From Magallana angulata (lineage: Eukaryota > Mollusca > Bivalvia > Ostreida > Ostreidae): a stretch of DNA of 64,000 bases. The DNA lies in NCBI RefSeq assembly GCF_025612915.1, contig NC_069113.1, positions 22,033,501-22,097,500 of the forward strand, given 5' to 3'. Of this stretch, positions 61,520 to 64,000 are shown one piece after another. How positions within the stretch are numbered: the stretch's first letter is position 1; each line of letters starts with the position of its first letter. The translations under genes were made by a program, and so were the position numbers. Under the pieces are notes generated by a model that saw nothing but the letters and a program-made list of their open reading frames with translations, was not told the origin of the DNA and did not search any database.

Positions 61520-62197
61520 TCAAATTGTCATTGCGTCATCGTTATCTTTTAAGTGTCCTAAGCGATCCTCTCGAAAAATGGGGGTACTCCCCGCCACAAG
61601 ACAGTTCTCACTGGCGCTTAGTCCTCTAGATATAAGAAAACTCCTAGATTTGTCTTTTGAGCGACTCTGAGAAAAGATTTCTGATTCCGTTGCAATAGTT
61701 GGGTATCGTGGTTTACTTTTATTAAGTATATCCTGGAACCACTTGGACTTTGTCGGTAGGTGGTGCGAATGATATCGCTGACAGAAAGGTCGATTGTCTT
61801 TTTCTTCAGTAAGACCCGGAATCTCCTTCGGCACCGTGGTATATCCCAAAGGTGTTCGGATGTGATTCTGGGCCATTCGAAATTCTCGAACTTTTTCTCT
61901 TGTGTCTTGGTGTGGATTTTCTCCCATATACGGTAGTTTCCTATGAATTCTCCGCAATTCTTTGTAAATTTTCTCCTTCTCCTTTCGGCATGTTTTCTCT
62001 GCCTGAAGTCTGTATTTTGATATTAATTTCTCTTGTACCTGAAGTCGAAATTCCAAGACGGCGTTAACCACACGAGTTTTTTCTATAGTATCAGCGTCGA
62101 TTTTACTGTATATATCCGGAATACAAGCATTGTTCATCGGCGGAGCTTCTAGAAGGGTATCAACGTTCAAACGCTCCAGAAAAGCGTCCGTCGGCAT
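61520..62197 (-). CDS. Uncharacterised basic protein, paralogue B (ends DDAMTI)
   Basis: Intronless ORF of 225 residues, no signal peptide. It parallels the gene at 40002-40667 block by block: APPMNNACIPDIYSKIDA (A: APPINNACLPNVYNKLDA), LEFRLQVQEKLISKYR (A: LDYRLQVQCRMLEKYR), a Lys/Glu/Arg helix, RKLPYMG, EKDNRPFCQRYHSHHLP (A: EDKPFCDRFFHHHVPG), SRGLSASENCL (A: SKRLSMSETCL) and DDAMTI at the end. The shared blocks mark what selection keeps: the N-terminal NNAC motif, the helix, the P-F-C/H-rich box and the acidic tail. Divergence in the linkers shows the copy is not recent. Same strand as A, about 21 kb away. Family not recognised. Confidence 0.85.
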   Translation of the reverse strand: MPTDAFLERLNVDTLLEAPPMNNACIPDIYSKIDADTIEKTRVVNAVLEFRLQVQEKLISKYRLQAEKTCRKEKEKIYKELRRIHRKLPYMGENPHQDTREKVREFRMAQNHIRTPLGYTTVPKEIPGLTEEKDNRPFCQRYHSHHLPTKSKWFQDILNKSKPRYPTIATESEIFSQSRSKDKSRSFLISRGLSASENCLVAGSTPIFREDRLGHLKDNDDAMTI

Positions 62198-63788
62198 CGT
62201 GAAGTATAAAGCAATATACTGTAATTAACACAAATCAAACGAAAATGAAAACTCAAGGATTTCTCCCAAGTCAAAGGCAAAAACGGTTCGTTAAGTTACT
62301 GATGCAAAAATGTTGATAAAGAACGGATCATATAAATTGATTGGCAATTCAACGCTCCACTGCTATACATGGGATTGTTGGCAGGTTCCTCGTCCTTTGC
62401 TAGCTACATATCAATAATTCACTGTAGGAAAAAAAATAACAGCAAAGTCTTTGCCACAAAATCCGTGGTCTCGTTCGAGCCAGTAATTATTGTTCAGTAC
62501 TGATGCTTATTCCTTCCTCCCCAGGTATGAAGAGTTTCGTTGTCTCTTTTGTATTATCCTTCTTTTGTGTAAGAAAGAAGTCAGTGACAGAGGTGTAGCA
62601 CAATTATCGATATTTTATAGAAGTTCGATATCAAACAAAACTCCAGAAATGATTACACCTCCCCTCGCGTCCATTACACAATGCATTGCGAACAATTGTC
62701 CTTTATCCTCGATTCGCTTACGTTCGTAGCTATTGTTCCTCGATTTAAACGTGTCTTCATCAATGAAATGGCCCACGAAACAACTTTGGTCCGAAATAAA
62801 GGCTTTCTGTTAACCAAGTTTATCTATCATGTGTCCTCCTTCTTAATTATAATTCCAGCTCTGCAAATTATTCCATGATTTCTATTAGTCAAAAGAAGGA
62901 AATAATGTCCTCATTTTTTGCACAAATTAAATTTCTTTTTCTTATTTCACGAAATGAAATTCCTGCATCAAGACATAAAACATTTTCCCCCGATTTTCGA
63001 ATAATCCCGTGTGCGCTAAGTATATATATATAGTGTACGTATACTCCACGAAAGCTGGATGCACGTAGCTCTATCGATACAGGTACATGTACATTAAATA
63101 CTCTGGGCTGGAGTGCTTGTTTTTGCGTTTAGACAAGAATTTATAACCACTTATAGTCCCTAATCCTCGCGTGATAGGCTGCAACGCTGATCTCCCGTCG
63201 CCGAGCGTCCACCTAGTTTATATATGTATACACCTTTCCATTTTTATCGAAAAACTGGTTACATCCATGCTTATATTTCATTTTTAAAATCTCACAAAGG
63301 TTTATTTTTTCAACAAACACGTATTTCTGATTTCGTTTAAATAATGAGAGGGTTTTATCGTCCATATTGATTTTTTTTTCCATGGGGGGCGTGGTTGCGT
63401 TAATTGGATTGACTAAAGATGAAAACTTTTTGCAGCGAAGTCATTTCTTTGCAAAAACTGAGTAGATTTTGGGATGTTGGTTTGACACAGATTTAACAAT
63501 GGAATATGTACATTTAATTGAAATTTGCAATTAATATGATTACATACCTCTTTGCCAAAAGGGGCGTTTTGTAGAAAGGAAAGGGGGTACATGTACACAT
63601 ACATTTTTTTTCCTCATTGAATATCAAAATGCTGATGCGCTTTTAAAAATGTACGGTGTTAGAATATTTGCTCATACGTTTTTCATATGACATTTGAAGG
63701 GATAAGGAGTAATGAATACAATTTTTTACAGTTTGTTAAAGTTGCATTGCAATCATGCATTGACCAATTTACGCAACCATGTATCAAA

Positions 63789-63821
<33 letters not shown>

Positions 63822-64000
63822 ATGGAGTCTGTATAATTTTTTTGAAAGCGGTATAAAAATAACATGCAACTGACAAATCATTTAAAATTATTGAAGGAGA
63901 TATCAAATCAAAATACTTTAACTGTTCTCTGTTTCTATTTTTATTGCCAAGGGTGTATATTTGTTTTAAGATCGAAAGAGGAATCGAGATTCTCATTAAA
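62198..64000. other. Intergenic, 5' side of paralogue B
   Basis: AT-rich sequence with a (TC)n run at 63790-63820 and no supported exon, RNA gene or element. Short ORFs lack any support. Confidence 0.35.
63790..63820. repeat. (TC)n microsatellite
   Basis: About 15 TC units with one interruption. Confidence 0.9.

Overview
The window is eukaryotic nuclear DNA: AT-rich, intron-bearing and rich in short inverted-repeat transposons. The most likely source is a bivalve mollusc, probably an oyster (Crassostrea/Magallana or a relative). Two things point there. RBM25 is split into many small exons, and the intergenic repeats (notably 57357-58562 and 24884-25482) have the ends and internal wording I associate with oyster non-autonomous elements. 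The species call is from memory and was not searched. Exon limits below come from reading frames and GT/AG sites, not transcripts.

Layout. (1) 1-4550, + strand: the 3' part of RBM25, a conserved splicing factor, ending in its PWI domain. (2) 4619-34927: nine genes for predicted secreted proteins. Eight share an F-[DN]-P-[ND] repeat and are called here the FDPN genes. Order and strand: FDPN-1 (4619-7605, -), FDPN-2 (9074-12621, -), FDPN-3 (14506-16942, -), FDPN-4 (17902-21034, -), FDPN-5 (23918-25678, +), FDPN-6 (26780-27452, +), a secreted protein without the motif (27588-28646, -), FDPN-7 (30990-32946, -) and FDPN-8 (34060-34927, -). (3) 35-64 kb: gene-poor, with three intronless genes: a paralogous pair (40002-40667 and 61520-62197, both -) about 21 kb apart, and between them a 612-residue Lys/Ser-rich disordered protein (48105-49943, +). 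The rest is intergenic DNA with several inverted-repeat elements.

The FDPN genes share a plan. A short first exon encodes a signal peptide and ends in a phase-1 intron. In most, the mature part then starts near a basic residue or pair followed by Gln-Ser/Thr (K/R-R-Q-[ST]). Gly/Ser/Asn/Gln-rich sequence follows, carrying the repeated F-[DN]-P-[ND]-x-[VIF]-N motif. Several domains or whole proteins end in Gly plus two basic residues (GKK, GRR, GKR). FDPN-3 strings such domains together, each ending G-K/R-R and each followed by K-R-Q. This looks like a secreted, proprotein-processed family, either matrix/adhesive/silk-like proteins or large peptide precursors. I do not recognise a named family, and it is the best candidate for an undescribed system here.
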